The notes below the pieces were generated by a model. That model was not told where the DNA came from, did not search any database, and saw only the letters and a program-made list of their open reading frames with translations. 64,000 nucleotides of DNA, taken from NCBI GenBank assembly GCA_017403145.1, contig JAFQOO010000007.1, positions 206,889 to 270,888 of the forward strand, written 5' to 3'. The translations under genes were made by a program, and so were the position numbers. Position 1 is the stretch's first letter; each line of letters opens with the position of its first letter. This document shows, piece after piece, positions 62,513 to 64,000 of the stretch. Origin of the DNA: Clostridia bacterium. Lineage in GTDB: Bacteria > Bacillota > Clostridia > Christensenellales > DTU072.

Positions 62513-63547
62513 ATGAGATTAGCATTTTTCGATACAAAACCTTACGATAAAGCATCATTCAATAAATATGCCGAAGGTAAGGATATAACTATAAAATACT
62601 TTGAAACCAAGCTAAACGAGGATACAGTTGACCTTGCTAGCGGATACGATGCGGTTTGCGTATTTGTAAACGATATCGTAAATGCAAAGGTTATCGACCG
62701 TTTGGTAGAGCTGGGAGTAGGAGTGGTAGCACTTCGCTCGGCGGGTTTCAATAACGTTGATATGAAATATGCCTATGGCAAAATTCACGTACTTCGCGTT
62801 CCTGCCTATTCACCTTATGCGGTTGCCGAGCACGCAATGGCATTGTTACTTACTTCGGTTAGAAGAATCCACAAAGCATATATTCGCACTCGTGATTTCA
62901 ACTTTAGTTTGCAAGGAATGACAGGCTTTGATTTGCACGGAAAGACGATAGGGGTTGTTGGAACGGGCAGAATAGGTAGAGTATTTATCAATATATGTCT
63001 TGGCTTTGGTATGAAAGTTCTTGCTTATGATAAGTATCCGGCAAATGGACTTGCCGACGGCGATAGGGTAAGATACACCGACCTTGACGAGCTAATGGAA
63101 AAGAGTGATATCATATCGTTGCATTGCCCGCTAACCGAGGATACCTACCATTTGATTGATGAAAAATCGCTGGAAAAGTGTAAAAAAGGGGTAATTATAC
63201 TAAACACCTCTCGCGGTGCGTTAGTTGATGCGGAAGCATTACTCAATGCAATAAAGTCAAGAAAGGTTGGGGCTGCTTGCCTAGACGTTTACGAGGAAGA
63301 GTCCGATTTCTTCTTCGAGGACTACTCGGGGCACATTTTAGACGACGATATTCTAGCTAGGTTGATATCAATGCCTAACGTAATCGTAAGTTCACACCAA
63401 GCGTTCTTGACGGAAGAAGCACTGATGAACATAGCGGAAACAACTATAAGTAATATTTTAGGCTTTTTCGCAAACGGAGAATGTCCTAACGAGCTTTGCT
63501 ATCGATGTGGAAATACCGAAGATTGCAAAACTGGAAAATGCTTTTAA
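62513..63547 (+). CDS. D-2-hydroxyacid dehydrogenase (D-lactate dehydrogenase type) with cysteine-rich tail
   Basis: 344 aa NAD-dependent enzyme of the LdhA group, reducing a 2-oxoacid such as pyruvate to the D-hydroxyacid. Catalytic Arg in NTSRGALV near residue 234, Glu in the 260s, His in SSHQAFLT near 298, NAD-binding GVVGTGRIGRVF near 147. The C-terminus CYRCGNTEDCKTGKCF adds Cys 324, 329, 332, 338 and 343, beyond what the catalytic fold needs, and could bind iron or zinc. It is followed closely by a ferredoxin-type gene. The divergent Crp/Fnr protein probably activates it. Confidence 0.88.
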   Translation: MRLAFFDTKPYDKASFNKYAEGKDITIKYFETKLNEDTVDLASGYDAVCVFVNDIVNAKVIDRLVELGVGVVALRSAGFNNVDMKYAYGKIHVLRVPAYSPYAVAEHAMALLLTSVRRIHKAYIRTRDFNFSLQGMTGFDLHGKTIGVVGTGRIGRVFINICLGFGMKVLAYDKYPANGLADGDRVRYTDLDELMEKSDIISLHCPLTEDTYHLIDEKSLEKCKKGVIILNTSRGALVDAEALLNAIKSRKVGAACLDVYEEESDFFFEDYSGHILDDDILARLISMPNVIVSSHQAFLTEEALMNIAETTISNILGFFANGECPNELCYRCGNTEDCKTGKCF

Positions 63548-63558
63548 GGAGAGTACCT

Positions 63559-64000
63559 ATGATAAGAAAGATAATTAGAATAGATGAAGAAAAATGTAAC
63601 GGATGTGGAGCTTGTGCAAATGCTTGCCACGAGGGAGCTATCGAAATGGTAAATGGTAAAGCAAAGCTAACCAAAGAGCACTATTGTGATGGTTTGGGTG
63701 ATTGTCTACCCGCGTGTCCTACGGGCGCAATAACCTTTGAAGAACGCGAAGCCCCTGCCTACGATGAAAAGGCTGTATTGGAAGCAAAAGCCAAAACTCA
63801 AGGAAATAATATGCAACGTAGTCCTTGTCAAGGGGGTTGCCCCGGTGTAGCTATAAAGAGTATGGTTAGAAATATCGCTCCTTCTCCTTCCCCAAGAGGA
63901 CAAAACCTATCTAGCCAACTTATGCAATGGCCTTGCCAAATTAAGCTTGTTCCCGTAAACGCACCATACTTTGAAGATGCCAATCTTTTAATAGCAGCCG
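63559..64000 (+). CDS. 4Fe-4S ferredoxin-type protein (3' end outside window)
   Basis: First 147 residues visible; no stop before the window ends. Two iron-sulfur segments: C13, C16, C19, C23 (CNGCGACANAC) and then C43, C49, C53 in HYCDGLGDCLPACPTGAI. A third pair, C90 and C94, lies in SPCQGGCPG, and the end reads QLMQWPCQIKLVPVNAP. The CDGLGDCLPACP spacing with one position lacking Cys is usual for this family, to my knowledge, and not damage. AAGGAGAG precedes the ATG, 11 bases after the dehydrogenase stop, so the two genes are co-transcribed. Similar proteins accompany Crp/Fnr regulators in anaerobes, often with redox-stress genes. Confidence 0.85.
   Translation, partial: MIRKIIRIDEEKCNGCGACANACHEGAIEMVNGKAKLTKEHYCDGLGDCLPACPTGAITFEEREAPAYDEKAVLEAKAKTQGNNMQRSPCQGGCPGVAIKSMVRNIAPSPSPRGQNLSSQLMQWPCQIKLVPVNAPYFEDANLLIAA

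Noticed and set aside
63700-63725. Damaged second iron-sulfur cluster in the ferredoxin-type protein
   Set aside because: The C-x5-C-x3-CP spacing is, as far as I recall, normal for this protein family and not a local loss.

Overview
This 64 kb window looks like the chromosome of an uncultured, low-to-mid GC Clostridia-type Firmicute, probably an anaerobic gut lineage. The evidence is the split transketolase, the NAD-linked pyrK/pyrD dihydroorotate dehydrogenase pair, the XRE-cupin/potABCD polyamine locus, strong AGGAG ribosome binding sites, sigma-A promoters with a 17 bp spacer, and BspA, GLUG and InlB-type repeat surface proteins. The taxonomic placement is inference; the window has no rRNA or ribosomal protein gene.

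Layout. 1-762: 3' part of folD with its terminator. 939-10371: a complete de novo pyrimidine operon, pyrB-pyrC-carA-carB-pyrK-pyrD-pyrF-pyrE, most junctions overlapping or abutting; its CarA has lost the glutaminase nucleophile. 10395-16000: a PLP aminotransferase, a BspA-type leucine-rich-repeat protein, a 216 bp duplicated hairpin-rich repeat downstream of tRNA-Thr, and two convergent amino-sugar genes (a SIS-domain protein and nagB). 16161-25792: an ABC exporter pair, two tandem paralogous N-terminally anchored surface proteins, a membrane-anchored unknown and mtnN. 25841-27814: a GlmM-GlmU(acetyltransferase) fusion. 27950-40486: one 4178-residue surface protein. 40549-45733: an autoregulated XRE-cupin plus potABCD uptake operon. 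45735-50046: a small XRE repressor divergent from a zinc-ribbon membrane protein, a GH38 alpha-mannosidase and a NUDIX hydrolase. 50092-52957: trkA-trkH potassium uptake. 52984-53318: a 335 bp multi-hairpin element with 11 bp terminal inverted repeats. 53334-57116: split transketolase plus an unknown gene, divergent from a probably leaderless RimK-like ATP-grasp gene. 57167-61420: GLUG lipoprotein, YcxB-like protein, XRE-cupin and esterase. 61433-64000: tRNA-Arg with a second hairpin array, a Crp/Fnr regulator divergent from a D-2-hydroxyacid dehydrogenase, and a ferredoxin-type protein that runs off the window.

The strongest unexplained signal is at sequence scale. Reading the whole window I found no GATC at all and only eight CATG, four of them inside trkH, where roughly two hundred of each would be expected. 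Aspartate before a codon starting with C is written GAC, and Lys-Ile is AAG-ATT/ATA or AAA-ATC but not AAG-ATC, so this is active avoidance inside coding sequence. It points to a GATC-targeting (and possibly CATG-targeting) restriction or defence system acting on this genome, and to trkH as a possible newcomer. Counts are by eye and need an exact computation.

Other notable points are the probably ammonia-dependent carbamoyl phosphate synthetase, the GlmM-GlmU fusion, paired palindromic operators in front of two XRE regulators, a Crp-type site centred at the class II activator position, a doubled TOBE region in PotA and a C-terminal membrane helix on PotD.
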